Shown piece after piece: positions 1-22,095 of a stretch of 64,000 bases of DNA (the stretch's first letter is position 1; the number at the start of each line of letters is the position of its first letter). The notes under the pieces were generated by a model, which saw only the letters and a list, made by a program, of their open reading frames with translations, ran no database searches and had not been told where the DNA came from. Source of the stretch: Orientallactaga sibirica (Eukaryota; Chordata; Mammalia; Rodentia; Dipodidae). The DNA lies in NCBI GenBank assembly GCA_036365145.1, contig JAEOAD010000031.1, positions 12,992,001-13,056,000 of the forward strand. Reading direction: 5' to 3'. The position numbers and the translations under genes were made by a program.

Positions 1-4329
<4,329 letters not shown>

Positions 4330-4426
4330 CTCAAATCCTTTCAATAAAGAAGAGCTGACAGCTATCTTGAAGTTTGGAGCAGAGGATCTTTTCAAAGAAA
4401 TTGAAGGAGAGGAATCAGAGCCACAG
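4330..4426 (+). CDS. CHD2: CHD2 window exon 3: post-helicase bridge
   Basis: This 97-nt exon completes the split Asn codon and reads [20 protein letters not shown], then an acidic stretch ending GEESEPQ. In CHD1 the equivalent segment crosses between the two ATPase lobes and connects to the DNA-binding domain. It ends in phase 0 at a GTAATC donor. The reading is continuous with exons 2 and 4. Confidence 0.96.
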
Positions 4427-4704
4427 GTAATCAACAGAGGGTAACTTTATTTTTGCAAGCAAGTCAGTATGAAGGTTCTTGAAAAAACTAAAAGTAGAGC
4501 TTCCATTTGACTCACTTGTGCCACTCCTGGGAATATGCTTAAAAGAATAGTGCAAATGCTAGGCATCTATGTCCATTGTAGCACTACTCATAATAGATGC
4601 ATGGATGAAGAAAATGTACACACACACACACAATGGAGTTGAATTTAGCCATAAAGAAACATGTTATTTATTCAATATGAATGGAAATGGAGATCATATA
4701 TTTT

Positions 4705-4936
4705 AATTTATTTTATTTATTTATTTTAAATATTTTTTATTTTTATTTATTTATTTGAGAGAGGGAAAGAGGCAGAGTGAGATAGAGAATGGCATGCCAG
4801 GGCTTCCAGCCACTGCAAACAAACCACATGCATGCGCCCCCTTGTGCATCTGGCTTATGTGGGTCCTGGGGAATCGAACTGAGGTCCTTTGGCTTTGCAG
4901 GCAAATGCCTTAACCACTAAGCCATTTCTCCAGCCC
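4705..4936 (-). mobile_element. B2-like SINE inserted in L1, with 13-bp target duplication
   Basis: This is a full-length antisense copy ending CCATTTCTCCAGCCC. The 13-bp direct repeat GATCATATATTTT flanks it at 4692-4704 and 4937-4949, and removing one copy restores the L1 sequence. It is therefore a later L1-mediated insertion. Confidence 0.85.
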
Positions 4937-5074
4937 GATCATATATTTTTAAATGTTACTCTCAACAAATATCTATTGATATATACTACAATGAATATGT
5001 AGTGAGATCATTATATTAAGTGAAATAAGCTAGACTCAAAAAGACAAATATGTTTTCTGTCATGTGGAACATAG

Positions 5075-5076
<2 letters not shown>

Positions 5077-5106
<30 letters not shown>
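5077..5106. repeat. (CA)n microsatellite
   Basis: About fifteen uninterrupted CA units lie inside the L1 3' end fragment. Confidence 0.97.
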
Positions 5107-5108
<2 letters not shown>

Positions 5109-6283
5109 GTCCCTCCAGCCCCCCGTTATATGTATGACATGAACGTAAACAGAGGTGTATTTGGGAAGAGGAGAGGTACTAGTGGATGGGAAAGTGGTGG
5201 TAGGAGAGGGTAATGAAAGGTCAGGATGGAATGAAAATGTCATTATGAAACCTATCACTCTGTACAATAAATGTATGCTAATAAATTTTTTTTTTTTTTT
5301 TTTTTTTTTGGTTTTTCGAGGTAGGGTCTTGCTCTAGTTCAGGCTGACCTGGATTCACTATGTAGTCTCAGGGTGGCCTCCAACTCACGGCGATCCTCCT
5401 ACCTCTGCCTCCCGAGTGCTGGGATTAAAGGCATACGCCACCACGCCCGCCTAATAAAAATATTTTTTAAAAAATGCTTTGAGCCGGGCATGGTGGTACA
5501 CGCCTTTAATCCCAGCACTCGGGAGGTAGAGGTAGGAGAATTACCCTGAGACTACAGAGTGAATTCCAGGTCAGCCTGAGCTAGAGTGAGACCCTACCTT
5601 GAAAAACAAAACAAAACAAAAAATGCTTTGAGCATCTAAATATTTCAAGAAGCAGATTGTTTTTAACTAAACTCAGACTTCTTACATCATTAAATAGGAA
5701 AGAAAAGACTATGTAAAACATTTAAGGATTGTGTGTTTTCTCTAATAGTGTTCTTATGATTCCTCAAGTTATAGGGCTGGGGAGAAGAGGGCTCAGTGTT
5801 TAAAGGCAATGGCTTGCAAAGCTTGCCATCCTGGGTTCAGTTCCTCAGTACAAGTGGCACATGTGTGTGGATTTGTTTGCAGTGGCAAGAGGCCCTAGTG
5901 CCCATTCATTCTCTCTCCTTGCAAATACTTAAAAACATTTAAAAAAAAATTCCTTGAGTTTTACCAAATCTTTTTTTTTTTTTTTTTTTGAGATAGGGTC
6001 TCCCTCTAGCCCAGGCTGACCTTGGAATTCACTATGTAGTCTCTCAGGGTAGCCTCAAACTGATGGCAGTCCTCCTACCTCTGCTTCCCCAGTGCTGGGA
6101 TTAAAGGTGTGTGCCACCACATCTCACTTACCAAATCATTTGAATAGATAATTGCTTGAAACTTTGCAGGTAAAGGATGCAGAACTAAGGCTGTAAGTGT
6201 TAGAGTACTTTCATCTGTCATATGCAGTAAATACTGAAGGTTATTGCATTTTCTTATAGCTTTGTTGCCATTTTTCTTTTTAG

Positions 6284-6379
<96 letters not shown>

Positions 6380-7806
6380 TGAAGATCTGCGTGGGAGAGC
6401 ATTCTCAGTGCATAATTGCTTGTGTCTTGAGTACTTTCTTTGTGTTAGGTGCTTTCTGCTTCCTTTGCCTTGGTGGCTTTCTGAGTTATTAAGAACTTTG
6501 TGCATATAGTCTACGGGCCTCCCCATGAAAGTAACCATGGAAATGGGCCATCCTACTCAGAATCAGGTGTTGAAGAAAGGAAACTATCGAGGAGGTCTGA
6601 GAATATGTTGTCAGTGGTATGGGAGGAGGACCAGAAGTATTTATGCACATGGAGACATTGATAGAATCAAATGCCAAAGAGAGGTCAGAGGCATTTGCAC
6701 TTTAGGTGGTGACAGTTAGGTGGCTCTTGATGACTTAGTGTTCCTTTTTTTTTTCCTCTTCTTTCTTCTTGTCCCCACCCGTTTTAAAGGGAGGTGAATG
6801 AATAGTCAGTGGTGTTTGTTAAGGTGAAATTGAATGAGATTAGGGTCAGGCATAGAGTCTGGGCACCTCATGAATGGGACGGGGCACCACCAAGTATGCA
6901 TATTACTAAAAAGCTCAGGGAGCCAGGCGTGGTGGCTCACTTGGTAGGCAGAGGTACGAGGATCACCATGAGCTCAAGGCCACCCTGAGACTCCATAATG
7001 AATTCCAGGTCAGCCTGAACTAGCTACCTTGAAAAACCAAAACCAAAACCAAAACAAAAAAAAACGCTGGTCGTGGTGGCACATGCCTTTAATCCCAGTA
7101 TTTGGGAGGCAGAGGTAGGAGGATCATCATGAGTTCGAGGTCACCCTGAGACTACAGAGTTAATTCCAGGTCAGCCTGGACCAGAGTGAGACCCTACCTC
7201 GAAAAAACAAAACAAAACAACAACAACAACAACAACAAAAAAAAAAACGCCTCAGGAAATAGGAAATATAATTGTGGCTTTAGAAAGGTGTGCTGAGCAA
7301 GGTGAGAACGTGAGAAGAGGAAGACGTTGAAACTTCTAAGAAAAGAAAATTTGATGGCTCATCACCTTAGTAGAGACTGGAAATGATATAATCAAGACAA
7401 ATTGAAGATTTGGCCTTGGAAAGAAAAAGCAAGGACTGGGGAGTTGGCTCAGTAGTCAAAGGAGCTTGCTTGCAAAGCCTGCTGTCCTGGGTTCAATTCC
7501 TTAGTACCCATGTTTATCCTGACAAAAAAAATGGTGTAAAGCCAGGTGTGGTGGCACATTCCTTTAATCCAGCTCTTGGGAGGCAGAGGTAGGAGAATGG
7601 TTGTGAGTTTGAGGCAACCCTGAGACTACATAGTGAATTCCATGTCAGCTTGGACTAGAGTGAGACCCTACCTCGAAAAACCAAAAAAAAAGAAAAAGTG
7701 GTGTAAGCCAGCTGTGGTAGTGCATGCTGGTGTAGGGTGAATTCCAAATCATCCTGGGCTAGGGTGAGACCTTACCTCAAAACCCTCTTACCCTCTCCAA
7801 ACAAAA

Positions 7807-7858
7807 AAAGAAGAAAAGAAAAGAAAAGAAAAGAAAAGAAAAGAAAAGAAAAGAAAAA
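7807..7858. repeat. (AAAAG)n simple repeat
   Basis: This purine-only tract of repeated AAAAG units starts in the A-tail of a partial B1 copy. Confidence 0.93.
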
Positions 7859-8459
7859 GGAAAACATTATATTGGAGGAGAGATGTAGGAATTCAATTTG
7901 TGACCTTAATTCTCAATACAGTAGATGAGGTAGAAAAGAGTTGAGATAGCCATGGGTGGGGCTGGGAACTGTTGGGAGAACTTGATAGGGATTCAGCTGA
8001 ATCAGGTGATGCGTTTTTGATATGGAGCCAGTCAGCAGGATCATAAGATTTTCCACAGCAATACACGAGATCAGAGAAATAGGATCACTTGGCAGTCCTA
8101 AAGTGGGAGAGTGGTTTGGAGGGTATAGGAAAATCAAAATGTCACAGGTTCAGGTGAGAATATGAAAAGATTGAACATGGGTTGACTCCATGTATGTTCA
8201 AGGAGCAAGGAAAATGTGAAGGGTACTGTGATTAGTATGAGGGGAGGTGGTGGTGTTTGAAAGGAAGTGGTGTTCTTTGAGAGCTCCATGGCTGGCTACA
8301 GGTGGAAGTTGTCACACAGCAAGCTCTAGGGTTTGAATTCATGTGTCAGAATATAGAGGATAAGTGGAATGGACAAAGGTGTATTATTTTTTGTCATACT
8401 CAGTTTGGTGTGTCATAACAAAGTAGCATAGACTAGCTTTTACAAACAGAAATGTATGT

Positions 8460-8960
8460 TTTCACCCATCCCCATTACCCTGAGGGACCCTCCTTAGAGG
8501 GATTGTCAGTAATTACTGTGGGGTCCTGAATGCACCAATCAGACAGACCCTGGGTCGGGACAGTGCCTCAGAGTACACCTTCCCACCCTGTGGCTCTTTG
8601 GCAATGTGTTCTCCCCCTCTTGGGCAATGTTCCCTGAGCCTTAGGGCTGTTTTATAAATCTCCTTTAGTGTTGAGTAGTCTTTGATTTTCTGCTTTGATG
8701 AGTTTTGAGTCTCCTAGTGTCTATTACCATCTCCCTGGAGGTTCTCAGGTTTAACAGTGAGAGTTGCACTCATTTAATCTGCTACTTTCTCTGTAAAACT
8801 TTTTGGCACCTGGTAGGTGTTATAGAGATGACTGGTCTTGTGCTAGGCACTCAGCTTTCTTTTCTTGTCATGCTGATGTGTCTTGGGTCTCCCCAGTGTT
8901 TGCAGGTACCTGTAAAAAGCAGACTCTCCAGAGCCAAGAGTGAGAGAAGCATGGATCAAA
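8460..8960 (-). mobile_element. Diverged L1 3' UTR-like fragment, antisense
   Basis: It shares an ordered set of short matches with the clearer copies at 18362-18890 and 47935-48745: CCCTGAGCCTT, then TTTAGTGTTGAG, then GGGTCTCCCCAGTG, then AGCCAAGAGTGAGAG. I judge it an older copy of the same 3' UTR. This is pattern matching, so confidence is moderate. Confidence 0.5.
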
Positions 8961-8988
8961 GGGAATAAAGACATTTAGAAGACTTTTT

Positions 8989-9143
8989 TTTTTTTTTTTT
9001 TTGGTTTTCGAGGTAGTGTCTCACTCTAGCTCAGGCTCACTTTGAATTCACTATGTAGTCTCAGGGTGGCCTCGAACTCATGGCGATCCTCCTACCTCTG
9101 CCTCCCGAGTGCTGGGATTAAAGGTGTGCGCCACTACACCTGG
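8989..9143 (-). mobile_element. B1 SINE with 15-bp target duplication
   Basis: An antisense B1 with a long T tract is flanked by the identical 15-mer TTTAGAAGACTTTTT at 8974-8988 and 9144-9158. This is a clean insertion. Confidence 0.88.
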
Positions 9144-10094
9144 TTTAGAAGACTTTTTGATGGGTATAATCTCTCCTTTTTACTGCTGGCTTCATGTCAT
9201 GTCCTTACATTACCTCACATGTCAGAGAGACTAGAGTGCTCACTAGGGTCCCTTTTTAAAGCATGAACTATTTTTACCATGAGGGCTCTTCTGGATGATC
9301 CAATGACTTCTCAAGGCCTCTTTCTATTCCATTATATTGGGAATTAGGATTTCAGCATGATTTGAGTGTGTGGTGCTGGTGATTGAATCCATGGCCCTCA
9401 TACATATATACTGGTAGGCAAGCATTATACCACTATGCTCCAGCCTTCAAGATAGGAGACCCAGACATTCAACTAGATCTTGCTGTCTCCTGTGACTCTC
9501 CTTTGTTAAGCTAGAAGTCATCTTCATAATGTGTTTAGGTCAGGGTGTTATAGGATCATTTACATATTTATATTCTGTGTTTTAAAAGATATTTAGAAGT
9601 AGCTCATTACTGGTTACTCATTCCTTCCTAAATTCTTTTTTTTTTTTTTTTAATTTTTATTGGCAACTCCATACATATAGACAGTATCCTAAATTCTTTT
9701 TGGCTATTATGTCTCAGCACCTAATGAAATTATATTATTAACAATAGGGGTCTACTTGACCTACGACCTTACTGTGGAGTAAGTATTTCAACTGAATCAG
9801 AAGTAGTTTCCCCAAAAATCCTTTCTCAAGCCTGGTGTGGTGGCACATACCTTTAATCCCAGCACTCGGGAGGTGGAGGTAGGAGGATCACTGAGAGTTC
9901 GGGGCCACCCTGAGACTACATAGTTGATTCCAGGTCAGCCTGGACCACAGTGAAACCCTACCTCGAAAAACAAAAAAAAAAAAAAAAAAATCCTTTCTCT
10001 ATTTCTTAGGCCTAAATTTAACATATTGGAAACATAGTAAATATTTTGTATTACAAGATCACCATTTTCTTCAGCAGTAATCAATAACACTTGT

Positions 10095-10275
10095 GTAACT
10101 TTTGCCTTGTTTGAAGCATTGTTTTAAGTGCTTGATTTATGTTAATTCATTTAGTACTACTTATAATACCTCTGTGAGGAAATATATATTATTTTCATCT
10201 TCATTTATAAATGCAGAAACTGAAGCACTGAGAATCCCAGTCATTTACCTAAAATCACACATAAGTAGAGCTAGG
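10095..10275 (+). mobile_element. MIR (ancient tRNA-derived SINE)
   Basis: It shows the MIR pattern: 'taagtgcttgatttatgtt', 'cctctgtgagg', 'ttataaatgcagaaactgaa', 'taaaatcacacata' and 'agctaggatt', in the expected order and spacing. Confidence 0.75.
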
Positions 10276-10522
10276 ATTACTTTCTAGGCACATTGTCTGG
10301 CCTTCAGAGAGTGGCCCACTACTACCAGTGCCTTTGGAAAAGTTAAACTCCGAATTGTATGAACTACTAACATGTATGCATGTTTAGGTTTATTTTCATC
10401 TGACTGCTTCGAATGTCAGACCTAAACTAATTACAATCCATTTCTAATTTGACAGAATAGTGACATGGTTTGTTTTTAATAATCTTAGATATATGCCTCT
10501 TTGTAACTATCAAGATATTCTT

Positions 10523-10680
10523 TTATTTTTTTCTTTTGGTTTTTTGAGGTAGGGTCTTACTTAGCCCAGGCTGACCTGGAATTCACTATGTAGTCTCAGG
10601 GTGGTCTTGAACTTGCAGTGATCCTCCTACCTTTGCCTCCCGAGTGCTGGGATTCAAAGTGTGTACCACTATGCCTGGCT
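10523..10680 (-). mobile_element. B1 SINE with 11-bp target duplication
   Basis: An antisense B1 is flanked by AAGATATTCTT at 10512-10522 and 10681-10691. Confidence 0.82.
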
Positions 10681-11185
10681 AAGATATTCTTGCTGAAAGG
10701 TAAAGAGTTAATTTTGCCCAGAAGTGAACAAGTTCTGATGTACTTTCAGAGTTCATTCCAATGGCTTTGGAAATACTTCTTTGTCTTCTTAGAGGATAAG
10801 AGTGTAGCTCTAGGCATGAGGTCTACACAGAACTGTTCAGAGCTTTTGAAGTTTCACCATAATTCTACTCTGGTACTGTGGAAAACATACATTAAGATGG
10901 CTTTTGTTTTGTAGCATATGCTGTTTCAGTACAAATGCATGTCACATATTAATATATGAAAAGAACCAATTAGCATATCATGTAGATGTGCTTGAATTTC
11001 TTTTATTTTATGTTTTTATTTTTATTCTTAAGACTACAGTGTACTTTTGAGCATAGAAGTCATTATATACCTTTAACTATTTATACTTTTGATTAAAAAA
11101 TGAGTAAGTCTATTGGTTTGCTACATGATAGTGCCAACTGATGCATTATTTCTACTTAATCACAATTTATGGAAACACAAGCACA

Positions 11186-11440
11186 GGGCTGCAGAGATGG
11201 CTTAGTGGTTAAGGTGCTTGCTTGTGAAGCCTACGAATTCATGTTTAATCTCTAGGACCCATATGAGCCAGATGCACAGTCAGTGATGCAAGCATGCAAT
11301 GTCACACATGTGCACAAGGGGGCGCATGTGTGTGTGGAGTTTGTTTACAGTGGCTGGAGGCCCCGGTGTGCCCATTCTCTTTCTCTCTGCCTCTTTCTCT
11401 CTCTCTCAAATAAATAAATAAAAAGTTTTAAAAAAGAAAT
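11186..11440 (+). mobile_element. B2-like tRNA-derived SINE, near full length
   Basis: It starts GGGCTGCAGAGATGGCTTAG, which holds the A-box-like head of a tRNA-derived SINE. It continues through the 'ccagatgcacag' and 'gtggctggaggcccc' body, then a CT-rich tract, and ends in an AAATAAATAAAT tail. This is one of the more complete sense copies in the window. Confidence 0.85.
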
Positions 11441-11867
11441 ACAAGTTTATCATATCTGAATAAATTATCCAGTTAGTATAATGAAAAATGAAGTACATGT
11501 ATATTTAACAATTTCCAAAAAGGGCTTGCAAAACAGTTTATATCTTTGTGTATCTGTTTGCCTACTCTTTCGTAAATTTTTTTTTTCCTTTTTAGTTTTT
11601 TGATGTAGGGTCTCGCTCAAGATCAGGCTGACCTGGAATTCATTATGTAGTCTCAGGGTGGCCTTGAACTCACAGTGATCCTCCTACTTTTGCCTCCCAA
11701 GTGCTGGGACTATAGTCATATACCATCACACTTGGCTGTTGGGTAAAATTTCTGATGAACTGATGGTTTTGAAAATTGGTATTTGATTATGTAATATCAC
11801 AACAGTTTCTTACAGTGTCCTAGAAGAAAATCTGGTCAGTTTTTTGCTTTAGAAATGTTTGGAATAG

Positions 11868-17196
<5,329 letters not shown>

Positions 17197-17238
17197 GTTC
17201 ATCAAGGCTTACAAGAAGTTTGGTCTCCCTCTTGAAAG
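17197..17238 (+). CDS. CHD2: CHD2 window exon 7: 42-nt SANT exon
   Basis: A very short exon of 42 nt completes an Arg codon and encodes FIKAYKKFGLPLE plus part of the next Arg. These residues form the second helix of SANT. The acceptor is TCTTCTTAG and the donor GTAAGA, both good matches to consensus. Length divisible by three means skipping would delete 14 residues without a frameshift, but would damage SANT. Confidence 0.96.
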
Positions 17239-17962
17239 GTAAGATCAGTAGGAGTCTGTATCCTTCTCTTTTTCAGTTTATGTTGTATAGCACGTTGCTT
17301 TTTACATCTTTCAGTTAGTATTAATGGGGAGCATTTTTCTACTCCTGAAACAATGTTTTATAAACATTGATTTATTGGATATATGTCCCATTTGGAAGGG
17401 TGACAGAGATGGTAGTGCTCATTCAGAGATGTTTGCCTTAGTGAAGGACATGTAGCAAGTATATTCAAAACCATATTGTATAAAGTAGTTTCCAGAAGAG
17501 ATGATCAGATAATGCCAGTTGAAAATACAAGTAGCTAGTATTTGTAGTCTTGTTCTTCGATTGAGTAATGTTGCAGGGAAAATGTCCTTTGTGATTTCTT
17601 CTTTTAAAATTTTTTGTTTATTTTTATTTATTTGAGAGTGACAGACAGGCAGAGAGAGAGAATGGGCACACCAGGGTCTCTAGCCATTGCAGACGAACTC
17701 CAGATACATGTGCCACCTTGTGCATCTGGCTTACGTGGGTAGTGGGGAATCAAGCCTCGAACCGGGGTCCTTAGGCTTCACAAGCAAGCGCTTAACTGCT
17801 AAGCCATCTCTCCAGCCCCTTTGTGATTTCTTGATCTTCTACGTAACAGGATGTCATGAGGATTTAATACAAATTTAATATAGAGTATTAATTTCCAAAG
17901 TGTTAGATATTGGTAGTGTCCAAAAAACACATTTAGAAGTTGGATTTTTAACAAAATTTTTT

Positions 17963-18131
17963 TGTTCGTTTGTTTGTTTTTTTTTTTTGGTTTTTCGAGG
18001 TAGGGTCTCACTCTGGCCCAGGCTGACCTGGAATTAACTATGTAGTCTCAGGGTGGCCTTGAACTCATGGCAATCCTCCTACCTCTGCCTCCCGAGTGCT
18101 GGGATTAAAGGCGTGCGCCACCACACCCAAC
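17963..18131 (-). mobile_element. B1 SINE with 13-bp target duplication
   Basis: An antisense B1 is flanked by AACAAAATTTTTT at 17950-17962 and 18132-18144. Confidence 0.82.
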
Positions 18132-18361
18132 AACAAAATTTTTTAAATAAAATCTTGTGGGGAGCTGGAGAGATGGCTTAGTGGTTAAGCACTTGCCTGT
18201 GATGCCTAAGGACCCCGGTTCGAGGCTCAGTTCCCCCCAGTACCCACGTAAGCCAGATGCACAGACTGGTTGCAGTGGCTGGAGGCCCTGGTGTACCCAT
18301 TCTCTCTCTCTCTGTCACTCTCAAATAAATAAGTAAATTTTTAAAAATGAACAAAAATTTA

Positions 18362-18890
18362 AAAATATTTTTAAAATGTTTTTATTGATAACTTCCTTAA
18401 TTATAGACAATATTCCATGGTACTTCCCTCCATCCCCCCACTTTGCCCTTTGAAACTCCACTCACCCATCATATCCCCTCCCCCTCTTAATCAGTCTCTC
18501 TTTTCATTTTGATGTCATGATCTTTTCCTCCTATTATGATGGTTTTGTGTAGGTAGTGTCAGGCACTGTGAGGTCATGGATATCCAGGCCATTTTGTGTC
18601 TGGAGGAGCATGTTGTAAGGAGTCCTACTCTTCCTTTGGCTCTTACATTCTTTCCATCACCTCTTCCACAATGGACCCTGAGCCTTGGAAGGTGTGTTAG
18701 AGATGTTTTAGTGTTGAGCACTCCTCTGTCCCTTCTCAGCACCATGGTACCTTCTGAGTCATCCCAAGGTCACCACACTCTGAAAAGAGAAACTTCTCTA
18801 ACCAAAAGTGAGAGTAGCATTAATATATGTGTATGGACATTAAGAAAAGTGCTTACTGGGCAGTTTGGTAAGCATAGTATACACATTGTA
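18362..18890 (-). mobile_element. L1 3' UTR, antisense
   Basis: Read in reverse, the element ends 'ggaagttatcaataaaaac', the usual rodent L1 3' terminus, preceded by a G-rich tract (seen here as CCCTCCATCCCCCC) and the 'catggatatccaggcc' block. It is paralogous to 43390-44300 and 47935-48745. Confidence 0.75.
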
Positions 18891-19870
18891 GTAATTTTTT
18901 TTTGATGTATGTTGTATGCAGATATGCACACCCTGTGTTGAATGTGTGTGGAAGTAAGATGTCAGGCTTCCTGTTTCTCTCTTCTACCTTATTTCCTTAA
19001 GTCAGGGTCTCAGTGAAGCTGGAGCTTGGTATTTTTGGTTAGACTGGCTGAACTGCAAGTCCCAGCAGTTCTCCTGTCCCTGCTCCCCTCAGCAGTGGGG
19101 TTACAGGCATGGATATCCATATCCAGGTTTTATGTGGTGCTGAGGCTTGAACCCAGGTCTTCATGCTTGTGCAACAAACACTCCTTCCCACTGAGACATC
19201 CCTCCAGCCTCCTGCAGTAAAGTCTTCAAATAAAAGCACTGATTTAAAGGAAATGTTGATTCCCTTCTCTTACTCCTAATAAAGTTCTGTGGCTTGTGAA
19301 AATTCCAAGCCTGTGTTTTGTTTTTTTTTCTTTCTCTTGGGGAGGAAGTAGTAATATGTAGCAGACCATCATAGTGAGACTGCAGAAGTCAGAGTATATT
19401 TCAGGGACTTGATTGAGTATCCAGAGGTAGAATCCTTATTTTTGAACCAGCAAGTTTTAAAACCAACAACATGGAAAAGTGGTTCTGACGCCATTGACAA
19501 CTAGTGTGTTGATGTGCTCTTTATGGTTTGGAGATGAATGAATACTTCAGAGGTAGCTGTCTTCTGCCAGTGAGTAGAACAGGAGAAAGGGAACAGAACA
19601 TAAAGAGGAAAAGGAATGCCTATAGATAGTCTGTAAGAGACTCACTTGCTAACCCAAGCTAGTGGCTCATTTGTGTAGCAGACAGAGTCAAACCCTTTCC
19701 TGGCTGATTTTTGAAATTACTTTGTTTTGTAGAATGTTCGAAGGCACATCTTTTTATTTTTTTGTAATGATGGAAAATAAATGTGTGAGGGGCCCTGGAC
19801 TGATCTCTAAGAGAAGGCAGAGAAAAGTGTCTTTGCAAGAGCAAGCTTATGAGAACTATTTGTCCTTCAG

Positions 19871-20010
19871 GCTAGAGTGCATAGCTCGGGATGCTGAGCT
19901 GGTGGATAAATCTGTGGCAGACCTGAAACGCCTGGGTGAGCTGATTCACAACAGCTGTGTGTCAGCAATGCAGGAATATGAAGAACAGCTGAAAGAAAAT
20001 GCCAGCGAAG
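19871..20010 (+). CDS. CHD2: CHD2 window exon 8: SANT helix 3 and linker
   Basis: This 140-nt exon completes an Arg codon and reads [20 protein letters not shown], then [20 protein letters not shown] and KENASE, with one base of a Gly codon at the end. It is the remainder of SANT and the start of the long helix towards SLIDE. The acceptor is GTCCTTCAG and the donor GTAAGG. Phase 1 at the exit matches only the GAG acceptor at 26663. Confidence 0.96.
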
Positions 20011-21937
20011 GTAAGGCAACAAGTTTAACTCAGGGATTCTCCAGAATCTGGTGCTCATGGATTGGAATATCTGTTGCAGAGGGCTTCTTAAAAATACCTA
20101 GAAGCTGGAGAGATGGCTCAGTGGATAACATGCTTGCTGCACAAGTTTGAGTACCTGAGTTCCCAGATCCCATGTGACGCCAGGTGCAATAGCATCAGTA
20201 ATGCCAGTGCTCTACTGTGAGATAAGAGGTGGATACAGGAGAACCCATGGAAGTTTGCAGGCTGGCTAGCTGGCTGGCATATGCACTGGGGAATAAAGAG
20301 ACCTTGTCTTAAACTGGAATGACAGGCGAGGACTGGCATGGAGGTTGTCCTCTGCCTTCCCACAGGCATACCTACACTCATACAGGAAAATACGCATGAA
20401 TACACTTATAAAGATAATATGCTTATAGCTTACATGTGCTTACATATCTTTGAGTTGCCTTTCTGTGAGCTTAGTGTTGTAAGATCCCACAGATTTACTC
20501 CCAAATGAAGTTGATTTGCAGAGTGTATTGAGGGTTGAACAAGATACATAGCTTCTGTTATGTTGCTATGCAATGTTTGAGTGATGTAAAGACCCCAGGG
20601 GGCATTGCTAAGTGACATCTGCATATTTTGGCTGTAAAGAAGGATTATTATAGACTACAAACACCATAATATTCATATAGGTTTTCTAATACTGTGTCAA
20701 ATGTAACTAATTTAGAGAATTAATTGGAATAAATAAAATATTGGTCAAATAATGTAAAGATTTTGGTTATCTTGTAATTTTCATGGCACTAGAATTATTT
20801 GGTTGGACATATAGTTTCTTTCCTCTTAGAAATCAGAAAAGTGTTTTTGTGTGTCCTTGGGAGAGCTCTGAAAGTAAGAAGTGTATGGAGTGCTATAACA
20901 AGAGAGCTTTAAAGAGGCTTCTGTGAGGGTACCCTTAGAAAAGCAGTGTCTGCATTGTGATTAGCTAAGCCTGGATTCGTCTGTTTCACTCCTCCATTCT
21001 TCTTTTGCAAGGTACCACCACCCTTTGGGAGCTCTCTGGAGCTGAGGTTGAGCCTTCAGAATTAGGAGGTAGCTAATTAACTGGAAATCTAGTCCTGCCT
21101 TTTTTTTTCAAATTTTTATTTTTTATTTATTTTTGGAGAGAGAGAGACAGAGGCAGAGGGAGTGGAAGACAGAGATGGGCACGCCAGCAGTCTCTCAGCT
21201 ACTGTGAATGAAATCCGGATGTGTGCGCCCCCTTGTGGGCAAGTGCGGCATTGCACCCTTGCATCACTTTGCATCTGGCTAAACGTGGTACCTGGAGATT
21301 GGAAACGCTGGACATTGGAACCAGTGTTCTTAGGCTTAGCAGGCAGGCGCCTTAGCCGCTAAGCCATCTCTCCAGCCCTGCCTTTTCTTAATTATATCAC
21401 TATAGGCAAGTTATATGCCCTCTTCGATCTCATTTCGTAGCGGAGCAATAGTAGTGAAAGCGTTCCTTGTTGCTGTGCTTGTGTGATGTCTGGCATTCAG
21501 TGTTAGTATTATTAGACAAAGATGAGCATTTATGGTTTGGATGTCATTTGATAAAGATGAGCATTCACAGTTTGGATTTTTGTTTTTAAGAATATCTTGG
21601 AATTTCAAAGATATTTTAAATTTATTTATTTATTTTTATTAGAGAGAGAGAATGAGAGACAGAGAGTGAGAGAATGGGCACACCAGGGCCTCTAGCCATT
21701 GCAAACGAACTCTAGATGCATGTGCTACCTTGTGCATCTGGCTTTCATGGGACCTGGAGAATCAAACCTGGGTCCTTAGGCTTCACAGGCAAGTGCCTTA
21801 ATCGTTAAGCTATCTCTCCAGCCCCCAAAAGGTATTAAAAATTTTTTTAAATTAAAAAAATTTTTTTTTAGAGAGAGACACAGAAAGAGACAGACAGAGG
21901 GAGAGGGAGAGGGAGACAGATAGAGAATGGGTGCGCA

Positions 21938-22095
21938 GTCCTCCCTCCCTTCCCTCCCTTCCCTCCCTTCCCTCCCTTCCCTCCCTTCCCTTCCCTCCCT
22001 TCCCTTCCCTTCCCTTCCCCCTCCCTTCCCTTCCCTTCCCTTCCCTTCCCCCTCCCTCCTCCCTCCTTCCTTCCTTCCTTCTTTCCTTCCTTCCG
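21938..22095. repeat. CCCTT-type polypyrimidine tract
   Basis: More than 150 bases are nearly pure pyrimidine on the + strand (CCCTT, CCCTTCC and TTCC units), joined to a truncated antisense B2-like SINE on the left. Confidence 0.95.

Larger units (their letters stand above)
4470..5285 (+). mobile_element. L1 3' end fragment (sense), interrupted by a SINE
   Basis: Positions 4475-4691 and 4950-5285 resemble the end of L1 ORF2 and the 3' UTR: a 'cattgtagcactactcata'-type stretch, a 'gccataaagaaac'-type stretch, then 'agtgaaataagctagactca'. The fragment ends near an AATAAA at the start of a T-rich B1 tail. A CA tract sits at 5077-5106. The match is by recalled pattern, not alignment. Confidence 0.75.
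4427..6283 (+). other. CHD2: CHD2 intron 3 of window
   Basis: It is mostly repeats: a sense L1 3' end (about 4470-5285) split by a B2-like SINE, a CA microsatellite inside the L1, B1 antisense 5287-5452, B1 sense 5483-5620, B2-like sense about 5773-5940 and B1 antisense 5967-6126. Only about 6130-6283 and short gaps look single-copy. Confidence 0.8.
17239..19870 (+). other. CHD2: CHD2 intron 7 of window
   Basis: Repeats: B2-like antisense about 17612-17817, B1 antisense 17963-18131 with target duplication, B2-like sense about 18162-18350, antisense L1 3' UTR 18362-18890 and an ID/B4-type antisense copy about 19000-19215. Positions 17239-17600 and 19220-19870 look single-copy. Confidence 0.75.

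Noticed and set aside
19662..20150. 162-codon frame beginning upstream of window exon 8
   Set aside because: Only 19871-20010 is coding; the flanks are intron with proper AG and GT boundaries. The upstream Met is not a start.
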